The notes below the pieces were generated by a model. The model was given only the letters and a program-made list of their open reading frames with translations. It was not told where the DNA came from and ran no database searches. Shown piece by piece: positions 46,795 through 57,190 of a stretch of DNA of 64,000 bases. How positions within the stretch are numbered: position 1 is the first letter of the stretch; each line of letters begins with the position of its first letter. Source of the DNA: Portulaca oleracea (taxonomy: Eukaryota > Streptophyta > Magnoliopsida > Caryophyllales > Portulacaceae). The stretch spans positions 4,746,754-4,810,753 of the forward strand of contig CM055892.1 of NCBI GenBank assembly GCA_029582165.1, written 5' to 3'. The translations under genes and the position numbers were made by a program.

Positions 46795-47564
46795 GGCATC
46801 AAATTAATGAGCATTTTTTAACTCTTACTCTTTAATCTGTGTTTTTGTTATTCGATTACTTGGTGTTTGTTGATTGTTGTCATTGTTACTTGGAATTTCT
46901 AGATACTTTCTATTTGAAGCATGAATGAAGTTATTATTATGTTTAGCATGCTAGATAGGATGATTAGAGGCTAGAACCCTTATGGGTTAGGGAGAAACTA
47001 AGGATGTGAATGGTGTATTTAGATTGGGTTAGCAACTTCAGGAGGTAATTTGTAGTGGAATCAACTTCCCACTCCTATTCTTCCCTCAAGTGGGATGTAT
47101 TTGGGGTACGAAAGATCCCGAATACATCCAAAACTTGGGTTGAAAGTTAGGAATTGGGATAGTTAGTATTCTATTCACGAAAGTGAATAGGAGCTAACTA
47201 GAGAGTCTCGTTCTTTTAACCCTCCGGATCCATGGTGGGCTTGTAGGAAGTTAATCCGGATTATCCTTGAAAAAGGAAATCCGGTGGGTTTATCTTAACG
47301 GGATTTTCATTTTATTCCACTATTCTGTTGCTTTCTAGTTGCGAAACGCTCTTCCTAATCACCGTTTGCGTCCTGAAATCTCCCGACGCCCATAGTTCTA
47401 ATTTGACTGAACTATAGTTGTGTTTGTTCTGTTCGCCATCACGATCTGCTTGTTATCCCATGATCTTAAACCTTACCTAGAGTCCATTAGTTTTAGCCAA
47501 GGCTCCTAGCTCCCTGAGAGAGAACGACAATACCGAGGTCCGAAAAAAACCGCTTTACACAATA

Positions 47565-47582
47565 TGGCGCCGTTGCCGAGGA
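47565..47582 (+). other. Primer-binding site (tRNA-Asp) of second Athila-like fragment
   Basis: TGGCGCCGTTGCCGAGGA, three bases after the LTR end, same spacing as in the large element. Confidence 0.88.
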
Positions 47583-47699
47583 GCAAGCGCACCTAGCTTA
47601 GCTTTTTATCTATAGGTTGTTTAAGATCATTTCATTTGCTAGAGATTTTGTTATCCTTGGTCATTGGGAATTTGACTCTTCTGTTTGTTCCTTTTGTAC

Positions 47700-48226
47700 A
47701 TGCGGACTCGATCTCGACGAGGCCAAACTCCTATAACTCCACCGAATCCGAATCCGGAGAGTATTATTCGCCAAGCTAGAAGACAAAAAAGGGAGCAAGA
47801 GTCGATCGAAATTCTAATGGCTGACGGAGAGCAAGTTCCACCCCGTACCTTAGCATCATACTCCTTACCATCGTAGGGTGCGGGAGGCGATCCTATCATA
47901 TTACCTACATTACCACCAAACGCATCATTCGAGTTCAAACCATATTTGTTGGAGATATTTAAGAACACTCCGTATCATGGAGGAGAGCATGACAATTCCA
48001 TCGACCACATCAATAAGTTTGAGCAACGCATCGGTTTCGTACAAATGAATGGAGTCACCACCGAATACATGAAGCTGAAGTTTTTCCCTCTCACTTTGAA
48101 GGGAAAAGCATTATTGTGGCTTAACACATGTCCGCTGGGAACTATTCTACATGGGATGCCCTTAGCCGTAACTTTCTTCAAAGGTTTTTTTCCAATGATG
48201 AGACGTGTAGGTTGAGGCAAGCCACA
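47700..48226 (+). pseudogene. Athila-like Gag fragment
   Basis: ATG at 47700 (MRTRSRRGQTPITPP). TAG at 47874-47876 where the large element keeps a sense codon (TCG). Resumes in the same frame as the gag core HGGEHDNSIDHINKFEQRIG, MKLKFFPLTLKGKALLWLNT, then frameshifts near 48125 and 48200 and truncation. Residual blocks only. Confidence 0.8.
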
Positions 48227-49190
48227 TTACTATAATTAACCAAAATCAAAGAAAGTAATGTCGAATGGCATCTTGCAAGCAACAACTAATGAACAATCAA
48301 AACTATAATTGACAAAATGAACAAATACTAAACTACTAAACAAGAACCAAAAATTGAAAACTTGAAAAGGAAAGAAATTGACCCTCAAATGATGACTAAT
48401 GTAGTCTTCAGACAAACATGGCCTTTAAAAATTTGTTAATGACAGAGATTAGCAACTTTTGATATGGTCTGATGGAAAAGAACAAAAATCATTGTGTTAA
48501 CAAAAACACTTCATTGAGAATGAATATAATAAAAATAATAAACTTACCAAAAAAACATAAATTAGATTCAAATTAGCTTTACCTCAAACATATTGCTTTG
48601 ATCTTGGGGGAAACTCATCTAGATAGAAGAAAACAATATCTAAATTAGGCGTACCTGGAATCCATCAACACAACAATGAAAGTAGAGGCTATAAAAAGAT
48701 AGAAAGACAGAGACAATGAAAGGAGGTGCAATATCATTGAATTCAATCTGCAAACTGAGGAACAAATTCGAAAACAATAAAATTTGAGGAAAGCAATATC
48801 TGAAAGCAGGTGGAGGAGGAATAGAGGATTCACAACTAAAATTGAAGAGGATGTAGTAACCGAATGTTTATGATCAAATAGATTTTACAAAGGCTAATGG
48901 AGACACCTGCCCCAATTTGCACCAGGTTGCTAGCAATACCAAGCCTGTTATTGGACCGAATGGATGAGGCCCAATAAATCCGGGACACAATACACAAATA
49001 GTAAAGGTATCACAAAAGCAAGTAGCAAAAGAATCATCCATCACGACAAAATTTTGGGGAGTTGTTATTCCCTTTTACTTTATAGTAAAGAAGAAGGTCC
49101 TGAGGTGAATGAAAGAGGGTAATGAGGTGAATATACATCAACTAATCCCGAGGGTTGGGGCTAAGCTGTTTGTGTAGTCGTTCCCAAAGT
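48227..49190. other. Noncoding DNA, no gene recognised
   Basis: AT-rich. It may contain 3' UTR or introns of the - strand zinc-finger gene whose stop codon is at 49191. No family resemblance in any frame. Confidence 0.4.
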
Positions 49191-49631
49191 CTACTTCTTA
49201 ACCATGGCAACATGCTTTTGACCTGCTAGCTGACACTGAAAGATTGTTTCACTATTGCACACAACCTTACATACTGAACATATCCTAACAGTATCCACAG
49301 TTATTCCACCACCTTCCAATATCCTTTTCTTTTTTGTCTCCAAATCTTCGGCTTTTGTGATGCCATCTTTTTTGTTTCAACATTTGGAGATGTTCTTGTA
49401 TCTAGGACAAGGGTTGCTGAATTAACAACACTAGTAGTTTCACCACCAACTACTACTTTAAGCTTCTCCAAGTTCTGCTTGTGCTTTTTCCTAATTTGTG
49501 TTTCTGGAGCACATCCTCAGTATCACAGAGAATTTTGCACATGTTACAACGAACAAATTGGGGAATCTTAGTCTTCTTCAAGATTTTTCTTGGGCTAATC
49601 TTCCTACGATGGTGGGTTTTTTAGGAACTCC
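49191..49631 (-). pseudogene. Two-finger matrin/U1-type C2H2 zinc-finger gene, last exon, broken
   Basis: Not a long frame, so easily missed. On - from an acceptor-like TTGTAG at 49632-49637: finger 1 VRCNMCKILCDTEDVLQKHK with C-x2-C and first His, the GKKHKQNLEKL end shifted one base at a GGAAAAAGCAC run (about 49475); linker VVVGGETTSVVNSATLVLDT; a second one-base shift at an A run near 49365; then ITKAEDLETKKKRILEGGG and finger 2 RICSVCKVVCNSETIFQCQL, AGQKHVAMVKK, stop at 49191-49193. The first His of finger 2 is Gln. Family members bind nucleic acid, often double-stranded RNA. Frameshifts at A runs could be mutation or consensus error. Confidence 0.6.
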
Positions 49632-51210
49632 CTACAATATGATTGTAATTTGTGGTGACAAATTTTTGGGTTGTATTAATAGGTAAAGCATTGCTCTGGA
49701 TAATGCATAAAACAATTAATCTGTTAGTTTATCGACCACGCGAACATCAAAGGTTAATATGGTTTAATTTATCATCAATTCCCTAATTCCCTATCAAATC
49801 AAAATGAGTACGATCAAGTGAGCCTTACATACTGATTCTGTAGACGTGGAATGGAACATGGTCATTACTTCACCCTTTAAAAAAACATAGCAAAGAAGCA
49901 AAGTTAAAAGGCTAATATAGCCTCCTTAACCTATACTACAATCAAATCTTCATGAACCGGTCAAGCATAGGCACTAAAAACCAATCACACAGAGTACAAA
50001 ATGACCCATCTCAACCTCAATCTAGAGATAAAACAGAAATGTCTTTCTAAGCAAACACCTTCCTTCAACTCCCCAGCCTTTAATAACCTGAATCCCCAAC
50101 CACCTAAAAAATAAAGCCAAAGAAGGAAAAAAAAAGGGAAGAAAACCGCCCATCTGTAAACCGTCACTGAAAAAAGTTTATGTCAAGAGCCAAAAGACAT
50201 TAAAATGATCTTATAGATAAACTTCTCATTCATCGTTTACTGAACATTTTTTATCCCTGAATTCAACAATTCAACTATTATACTAGAGTTTTTTTTAAAA
50301 AAAATAAATAAATAAAAGAATCCCGGTTGATATTCCTCATGGTAAGCAGGCAAGCAGTGACCATAAAAAACTAGCAAGTAGCAATAACTACATCTTTCGT
50401 AATGCAAGTACTTTGTTAATTTCTTTAGATCCCATCTCTTTATCACAAGGTAATGAGGTCTTTCAATATTGAAATACGATGAGTCATTGATACAGCTAAT
50501 CAAATTTTCAATTAAACACAACATTAGGAGTTAATTATGCCTCACTATGCATCAATGTTTTAACATTACTTCCTGGATGCTCCAAATTTCCTTATAGCCA
50601 ACAACAACTCCAAGTAATTACAAATTTAGGGTATAGGTAACTGAAAACCAATGGAAAGCATGTTTCTCCATAGTAAAATCATATGTTATAGGAGTTAAAA
50701 AAGAAGAAGAAATTGATGGAGATATTGACATTTGACACTCTCCATAACCACCCAACCCCCCTCCCCCCTTTCCTTCTCAATGAAAAAGTTTCAAGTAAAA
50801 CAAGGCTAGTTGGGGATCAACAATTCAAGACATCCCAATTTTACTCATTAGCTCCACGCATTCTCTATATTAAAGGGTAAAAACTTTACAAGTAATGTAT
50901 CCTATGTTGAAATTATTGTTCGAGACACTACATACTGTGATGATTGTCAATCTCAGAATGCCCTTGTTTCTAATTCTGTCCCTTTGCTTTCAAGCTTCAA
51001 CTAATGGCACTAATGTTGAGATTAAAGCCAACAAGATAATAAAACAGTTTAAAACATTAAGAATGAGTTGATTTAGAGACCTTCTAGAACGTAAGACATG
51101 ACATAAAAAGAATAAAGTTGAACTAAGATTGCAAATTAGGCATAAGTAATTAAAAGTCCCCATGGGAAGCTACAGTAAATTGGGTGAAGTGATAGGGTTA
51201 AAAAGGCGAC
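49632..51210. other. Probable intron region of the - strand zinc-finger locus
   Basis: No exon recognised. Lies between the last exon (49191-49631) and a possible upstream exon at 51219-51410. AT-rich with CA-rich and poly-A tracts. Confidence 0.35.
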
Positions 51211-51218
51211 TTACAATT

Positions 51219-51410
51219 GGATCGGGGAATCTAAGTGGGTAGCTTATATAGCGGTGAAAAGGTGCATCGGTAGAGCAACTGGGATGGTGATAATAGGAGG
51301 GGAAGCTACCATGGTCGGCATTATAGTCAGAACCATGCACAATGAATTGAAATGCATAGTTATCGCAATGATGAACTAAGTATGATGCTACATGGTAAAG
51401 CCATGATTTT
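51219..51410 (-). pseudogene. Possible upstream exon of the zinc-finger locus
   Basis: On -, one frame reads like a Tyr/His-rich N-terminal region (YLVHHCDNYAFQFIVHGSDY, then ADHGSFPSYYHHPSC, RYISYPLRFPDP) and meets a donor-like ATT-GTAAGT near 51216. No ATG is in frame at its left end on -; the sequence runs into an ATT microsatellite. Composition fits the N-terminus of plant zinc-finger proteins of this type, but linkage to 49191-49631 is inference. Confidence 0.35.
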
Positions 51411-51449
51411 TTGATATTTTTTTAATTTTTTCGTTATTATTATTAAGAA

Positions 51450-51450
<1 letters not shown>

Positions 51451-51499
<49 letters not shown>
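51451..51499. repeat. ATT trinucleotide microsatellite
   Basis: About 16 tandem ATT units, continuing into imperfect ATTATTGTT repeats up to the MITE at 51547. Confidence 0.95.
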
Positions 51500-51501
<2 letters not shown>

Positions 51502-51546
51502 TTTAACAGTGATTATTATTGTTATTGTTATTATTAATATTGTTAT

Positions 51547-52108
51547 GGATTTTTGGACGCTAATATACTGAAATTTTGGGGTATTGGAAAATAATGCACT
51601 GAACTTTGACCTTAGAGAATAATGCACTGAACTTTGAGGAGTGTTGGACAATAATGCACCCGAAACGATTTCGACAGTGGCGGACTGGGTGGCTATCTTC
51701 TGTGGCAGGTCAAGAAGATAAATTGGCTAAATAATATCTAAATTTATGACATGTTAACTAATCTACACAAGCAAAGGTGATTTTATACAACTGCAACAAC
51801 AATTTCTCAGTGAAACACATTTAAGCAAATGAGATTTTATGTTTTTTTAACTCTTTTCAAAGTTGATTCCCTTTGCTAATGTGTGGATTAGTGACATGTC
51901 GTAAATTTTAATATTTTTGGCTCAATTTGTTTCCTCTACCTGCTAGTCTGCTACGTAGGATTACCATTGAGTCGGTCACTGCCGGAATCATTCTAGGTGC
52001 ATTATTGTTCAACGCCCCCAAAGTATAATGTATTATTGTCCAAGGTCAAAGTTCAGTGTATTATCGTCCAATACCACAAAAATTCAGTATATTAGCATCC
52101 AAAAATCC
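51547..52108. mobile_element. Mutator-type MITE with 9-bp target duplication
   Basis: Long inverted ends: left GGATTTTTGGACGCTAATAT; reverse complement of right GGATTTTTGGATGCTAATAT. Similarity extends about 150 bp inward with repeated AATAATGCACTGAACTTTGA-type blocks. Flanked by TATTGTTAT on both sides (51538-51546 and 52109-52117). Nine-base duplications and long TIRs point to the Mutator superfamily. 562 bp, no ORF. Confidence 0.85.
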
Positions 52109-52222
52109 TATTGTTATTGTTATTATATCCATCTTTTGGCCGCAATCCAGGTGAATTTGGGCTAATTTGATTATGTTATGATAACAATAACAATAATATT
52201 AACAATAAAAACAATCACTAAT

Positions 52223-52223
52223 G

Positions 52224-52258
<35 letters not shown>
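52223..52258. repeat. AAT trinucleotide microsatellite
   Basis: About 11 units of AAT/ATA, complement-class of the ATT array on the other side of the MITE. Confidence 0.95.
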
Positions 52259-52412
52259 CTATATAACATAATAGAAATGTATGTGAGGCCCAGCAAATCC
52301 TGAATGGAGATTAAAAGTCGGTGCTTCATCCAATTAGATTGTAGGAAAATTTTTTTTATTTTCTATTTCCATAAGTTAAAGTAGTTACCATATGAAGTTC
52401 CCCATAGAATCA

Positions 52413-52451
52413 ATGCCCCACGTTCCCTGCTCTCTCTTAAACTGACATTCC

Positions 52452-52502
<51 letters not shown>

Positions 52503-52562
52503 CTGCTCTACTCTCTACGGCGTTGGGAGGAAGATGGCAGAGTTTGTGACCCCATGTTCCCT

Positions 52563-52612
<50 letters not shown>

Positions 52613-52640
52613 GCTATGGGAGGAAAATGGCAGAATTTGA
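52413..52640. repeat. Duplicated segment with two CT microsatellites
   Basis: Two copies of CCCC-[AG]-CGTTCCCTGCTCTCT-type sequence followed by a CT run (52452-52500 and 52564-52608) and then GGGAGGAAGATGGCAGAGTTT / GGGAGGAAAATGGCAGAATTT. The duplication unit is about 134 bp including the CT run. Confidence 0.8.
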
Positions 52641-52660
52641 AAGGTCTCAATCTGAGCCTC

Positions 52661-53030
52661 CTTTGATGCAATGTTGTGCTTTTTGTGTTTTGTTCTTTTG
52701 TTTTGTAGCAGAATTAGGGTGACTCTCGTCGGACCTCTCAAAAATGCCAACAATTGTTGCCATTCGAGCCTCCATTGATGCAATGTTGCTCGATTTGATG
52801 TTTTGATGTGTTGTTTTGTAGCAGAATTTGGTCCGTCATGAGAATTTGAGAGGTCTTGATCCGAAACAAACTCTCGTCGGACCTCTCGAAGATGTCATCA
52901 ATGGCCGCCGTTTGAGCTTCCATTGATGCAATCTTGCTCGATTTGAGATGATTGTGACCTTGTGTTTTGATGTTTTCGTTTTGTAGCAGAATTTGGTTCC
53001 AGAATTTGGTTCGACGTGAGAGTTTGGGTG
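52661..53030. repeat. Three diverged tandem units of 110-165 bp
   Basis: TTTTGTAGCAGAATT occurs at 52701, 52814 and 52979; TTGATGCAAT at 52663, 52775 and 52923; ACTCTCGTCGGACCTCTC at about 52723 and 52871. Each unit looks like an intron end (TTTTGTAG) followed by exon-like sequence, but no stable ORF runs through. Confidence 0.65.
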
Positions 53031-53133
53031 GTCCAGATCTAGATCTTCCGCATTCAAACAACAATCATCCATCGACGACAAGCAACATCAACAATAGTTT
53101 TCTCTGCCAAAAAGTTGATAATCCTAAAGGTAC

Positions 53134-54252
53134 TGATGGAGGTCCTCCATCAGAAGACCAGTGTTCAAAGCCAAAACCAGCAGGAGCAGCTATGACCTCA
53201 TCCACACCAGCATCAAGGACATCATCATCAGCAACACCCAACTCTGACATCCAAGGATGCTACATGTTGGTCCAGTAAGTCATGAGGTCATCCAACTACA
53301 CCAACCAGCCAGTGAGGTCATTTCTCAATTCCATATCTTTGGAATGAGGTCCTCACCAGTACTTTGAAGACTTCACCTAGAGCTGTTGAGGACTTTCCAG
53401 CTCAGTGAAGATGTTTGCCAGTTCTGAGGTCCTCTATGAAGACATCACTTCTGGAACTGTTGAGGATATTCCAGCTCTGTGAAGTGATCCTGCATTGAGG
53501 TCCTCCATGAAGACTTCATTTCCGAGCTATTGAGGTCTTTTCCAGCTTGTGAGGTGGACTAACGGCTATGTAATAATGAAAACATGTTTGTTATTTTATT
53601 TCCTTTTATTTTGATGTTATCCAGTTTGTAATGAGGCTTAATTAGCTTACAAAGTTAGTTAAGTAGCTTAATGCGTAATTAGGGAGTTTCTTGAGCAAGG
53701 GAAAATCCTTAATCATCCAGATCAACCCTAGCTTTATATAGCTTGTAATCGGCAACTTGAGGAGATCATCTATCAGTGATATTAATAGCATTTTGAGTGC
53801 CTTGATTGAGCCTCTTGTTTGTGAGTGACGTTAAACTCTCATTTTGGTTAATTCTACTACAGTAGCAAGGATTTGGCAATCCTTGTGGTGGGTGTAGAGC
53901 TTGATAATCTCGATGGTGGTGTGCCTGTATCCATTGAGGTCATCCAGTCCATTGCCCTTGATGTTCTAGCTGTGGTGGGTCTGTATTAGCTTGAGCCTCA
54001 AGATTATCTTGGTTACTGTTTGATTGTAAGTTTGTTCATCTGATTATCATCTTATCATCATCCATTTCATCCATTTTCTCATTGATGTTCATACTCTGTT
54101 TTGGAGGAGGTTATAGTTGTTCTCTATGTTGAGGTCTGTTTTGGGTGAATTTGTATTTGATTCTCTGTTTTGAGGCCAGATTGTGTGCGAGTTGTGTTAA
54201 TGTGGTGTACTGTGAGGTCAATACTCTGATCTTAGGACCTTGCATACATCAT
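53134..54252 (+). repeat. 5' LTR of CRM-like element
   Basis: 1119 bp. Opens with a near-perfect hairpin TGATGGAGGTCCTCCATCA. TATA-like TTATATAG at about 53733, ends TTGCATACATCA. About 8 bp longer than the 3' LTR owing to small indels (for example near 53255 and 53965). Confidence 0.93.
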
Positions 54253-54256
54253 AATT

Positions 54257-54268
54257 GGTATCAGAGCT
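54257..54268 (+). other. Primer-binding site (tRNA-iMet) of CRM-like element
   Basis: TGGTATCAGAGC four bases after the 5' LTR. Confidence 0.9.
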
Positions 54269-54317
54269 GAGTAACATCTTGGAGGAAATTCGGTTTGAGC
54301 TATTTGTGCATTTTATA

Positions 54318-55142
54318 ATGTCGGGTTGTAGTAAAACACCTCAGGAAGTAGCAGAACAAGCCTTGAGGGAGAAGGAGGAAATGGAGGGGAGAATGAAAAT
54401 TATGAGTGAACAGTTACAATATTATATGAGGTTGCACAGGAGAGAGATGAATAGAGAATCTGATGTGGAGTATGAAGAAGAAGAGGAGAACCCTTTTAGT
54501 GGATCTGGATGGGGAGGAGGAAGACCTGGGTATCACAGAAGAAGGAGGAATGTAAGGAGATCACCTAGGAGTAGTGTTAGTGAATCCAGGAGTAGGAGTG
54601 AGAGGGAAAATAGAAGAACTAAGAAATTGGATTTCAAAATAGAAGAACTGTGGAAGTGTAACATGAAGGAAAATGAGGTGCAGACATATGTGAGGTATCT
54701 TGCAGGGTTGAATGAAAGCATCAGAAATGTGGTTGAGCTTCAGGTGTATAATTCACTTGATGAGCTAAGTTCTTTGGCTCATAAGTTGGAACAGCAGAAG
54801 AAGGCCCAAAGGAAGGAGTATGGGAGCAAGTATCCAGCCAAAACCTATCCTCAAACCAAATCAGACCATTACCATAAATCCCATAACTCACCTCAAAGAA
54901 TCTATCCATCACCACAACCACAAACCAGATATCCAGCCCCTAAACCACCTCAAACACAATCCCAAAATCCCCCACAAAGAACCCTAGTCCCTACCAATCG
55001 ACCATTCCCTGAGAGGAGGTGCTTTAGATGTCAAGGTCTTGGACATCTAGCCTCAGAATGTCCAAATAGAAGAGTAGTGACCTTAGTAGAATATCAAGCA
55101 GCACTGTTTGTTGAACCTGAGTCAGTTGTTGAGGAGGAATAG
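54318..55142 (+). pseudogene. CRM-like Gag with internal deletion
   Basis: ATG at 54318 (MSGCSKTPQEVAEQALREKE). N-terminal coiled coil, acidic stretch, Arg/Ser-rich region, then LDFKIEELWKCNMKENEVQ where the gag core (WW motif and LP-SYLQDNY block, seen intact at 22085-22440) should lie. The join stays in frame and goes on to YVRYLAGLNESIRNVVELQ, LDELSSLAHKLEQQKKAQRK, a Pro/Gln-rich linker and the CCHC knuckle CFRCQGLGHLASEC. Ends at TAG 55140-55142, which looks like a point stop because the same frame continues acidic and into protease. Confidence 0.85.
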
Positions 55143-55610
55143 TTTGATGAACATGAAGGAGATCCTGTATATGATGAAGAGGAAGTTGAGGCCAGACCTG
55201 ATGAAGGTGAAATGTTGGTGATCAGGAGGGTCCTTAGTAGTACAACAGTTGATAAGGAAGCTGAGCAGAGGGAGAATATTTTCCACACTCGATGCACTGT
55301 TCATGGGAAGATATGTTCCTTGATTATTGATGGAGGCAGCTGTACCAATGCAGCCTCACAGACTATGGTGCAAAAGCTGAATTTGCAAACCTGTCCTCAT
55401 CCAGCACCTTACACCATCCAGTGGTTGAGTCAAAGTAGAGGTATCAAAATCTCATCTAGATGCCTTGTGCAAAAGCTGAAGTGTGGTGTAATGTTATACC
55501 TATGGATGCATGTCATTTATTGTTGGGAAGACCTTAGTTGTTTGATAGAAGTGTTAACCATGATGGAAGAGCTAATACATATTCCCTTAACCTGAACTAC
55601 AAGAAAATTG
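55143..55610 (+). pseudogene. CRM-like protease region
   Basis: Follows gag in the same frame after the TAG. Retropepsin-type site in ICSLIIDGGSCTNAASQTMV. Frameshift near 55480, and a TAG at 55535-55537 in the new frame where related elements have Trp (GRPW). Confidence 0.8.
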
Positions 55611-56722
55611 TTCTCACCCCACTTAAACCATCCCAGCTCACAAAAAGAATTAAGAACCTGATTGTTGAACCATCCCTTGATGTGATTTTACCTGCTGAAT
55701 ATCATGAGTTCTGTGAACAGAAAGAGTTACTTTTGCTTGATCTTGATGAAGAACCAGCCTCACAAAATGAGCCAGCCCCACAAAATAGTCATCCTTTATT
55801 CCAACCCATCCTAAACCAGTACCTACATGTTTTTCCAGAGGAAATGCCACCAGGGTTACCCCCTAAAAGATACATCCAGCATAAAATTGACCTCATCCCA
55901 GGATCTATCCTACCAAACAAACCAGCCTATAGAATGACCCCAGCTGAAACCAATGAGATCCAGAGGCAAGTTGATGAGTTGTTGGAGAAAGGGATGATCA
56001 GAGAGAGTTTGAGCCCTTGTGCAGTGCCAGCTTTATTGGTTCCTAAGAAAGATGGAAGTCAGAGGATGTGTATTGATTGTAGAGCCATCAACAAAATTAC
56101 TATCAAGTATAGATATCCTATTCCAAGACTTGAGGATATGCTTGATGAGCTCCATGGCTCAACTGTGTTTTCAAAGATTGATTTGAGAAGTGGATATTAC
56201 CAAATTAGAATTTATGAGGGAGATGAGTGGAAGACAGCCTTTAAGACTAAGGGGGGTCTGTATGAGTGGTTAGTCATGCCTTTTGGTTTGACAAATGCAC
56301 CTTCAACATTTATGAGGCTTATGAACCAAGTTTTGAAACCTTTGATTGGGAAGTGTGTTGTTGTGTATTTTGATGATATACTCATTTATAGCCAGTCTGA
56401 AGAGGATCATGTGAAACACTTGAGGAGTGTTATGGAAATCTTGAGTAGAGAGCAGTTGTATAGGAACCTCAAGAAATGTCAATTCTTCACCAGCCATGTT
56501 ATATTTCTTGGTTATATTGTGACATCAGAGGGTATTCAAGTGGATGAAGAGAAGGTTAAAGCCATCAGAGAGTGGCCAGTTCCTACATCAATCCAGCAGA
56601 TAAGGAGTTTCCATGGATTAGTATCTTTTTACAGGAGGTTTGTGAGGAACTTCAGCACTATTTTAGCTCCTATGACTGAATTGGTGAAGGGGAAAAGCTT
56701 TACTTGGACACCAGCTGCATAG
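55538..56722 (+). pseudogene. CRM-like reverse transcriptase
   Basis: Longest open block of the element (394 codons). RT landmarks in order: [75 protein letters not shown], catalytic [51 protein letters not shown]. Ends at TAG 56720-56722, in frame with the following block, probably a former CAG codon. RT itself shows no missing catalytic residue. Confidence 0.9.
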
Positions 56723-57190
56723 AAAGCTTTTGAGGAGGTCAAAAGATAGTTAACCTCAGCACCAGTTTTAGCATTACATTGTTTTGCCAAAGTCTTTGAA
56801 GTGGAATGTGATGCCTCAGGTGTGGGCATTGGAGCAGTGTTGACTCAAGAAGGGAAACCAGTAGCTTATTTCAATGAGAAACTCAATGAGGCCAAGAGGA
56901 AGTACAGTACATATGATAAGGAGTTCTATGCCATCATTAGAGCTTTACAACATTGGAGGCATTATCTTATTGGAGCTGAATTTATTCTGCACAGTGATCA
57001 TGAGGCCCTCAAATTCATTCAGGGGCAGCATAAACTCAACACTAGGCATGCTACTTGGGTGGAGTTCATGCAGCAATTTCATTTTGTGATCCATCACAAA
57101 TCTTGGAAGCTTAACAAAGGAGCTGAAGCATTGTCCAGGAGGTATTTGTTGTTGCAAGTTTTGGATGCAAGAGTGCTTGGGTTTGAATAG
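56723..57190 (+). pseudogene. CRM-like RNase H
   Basis: Same frame as RT. A second TAG at 56747-56749, then ECDASGVGIGAVLTQEGKPV, YSTYDKEFYAIIRALQHWRH, FILHSDHEALKFIQGQHKLN, the Asp-Glu-Asp set of RNase H visible. TAG at 57188-57190. Confidence 0.85.

Larger units (their letters stand above)
46795..48226 (+). mobile_element. Second Athila-like element, fragment (partial 5' LTR and gag start)
   Basis: 46795-47561 is homologous to the inner end of the 42732-44439 LTR (for example GTGGGATGTATTTGGGGTACGA-like block against GTGGGATGTAATTGGGTGCG). Ends CTTTACACA at 47561, then the primer site and gag. Left edge cut by the neighbouring LTR at 46794, right edge lost in gag near 48226. More diverged from the large element than that element's LTRs are from each other. 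Confidence 0.8.

Noticed and set aside
49498..49686. 62-codon + frame as a gene
   Set aside because: Antisense to the zinc-finger exon, which has clear finger blocks on the other strand.
51388..51651. Poly-Asn protein on the - strand
   Set aside because: Translation of an ATT microsatellite and the end of the Mutator-type MITE.
52363..52671. Arg/Glu-repeat proteins on the - strand
   Set aside because: Product of two CT microsatellites; no other coding feature.
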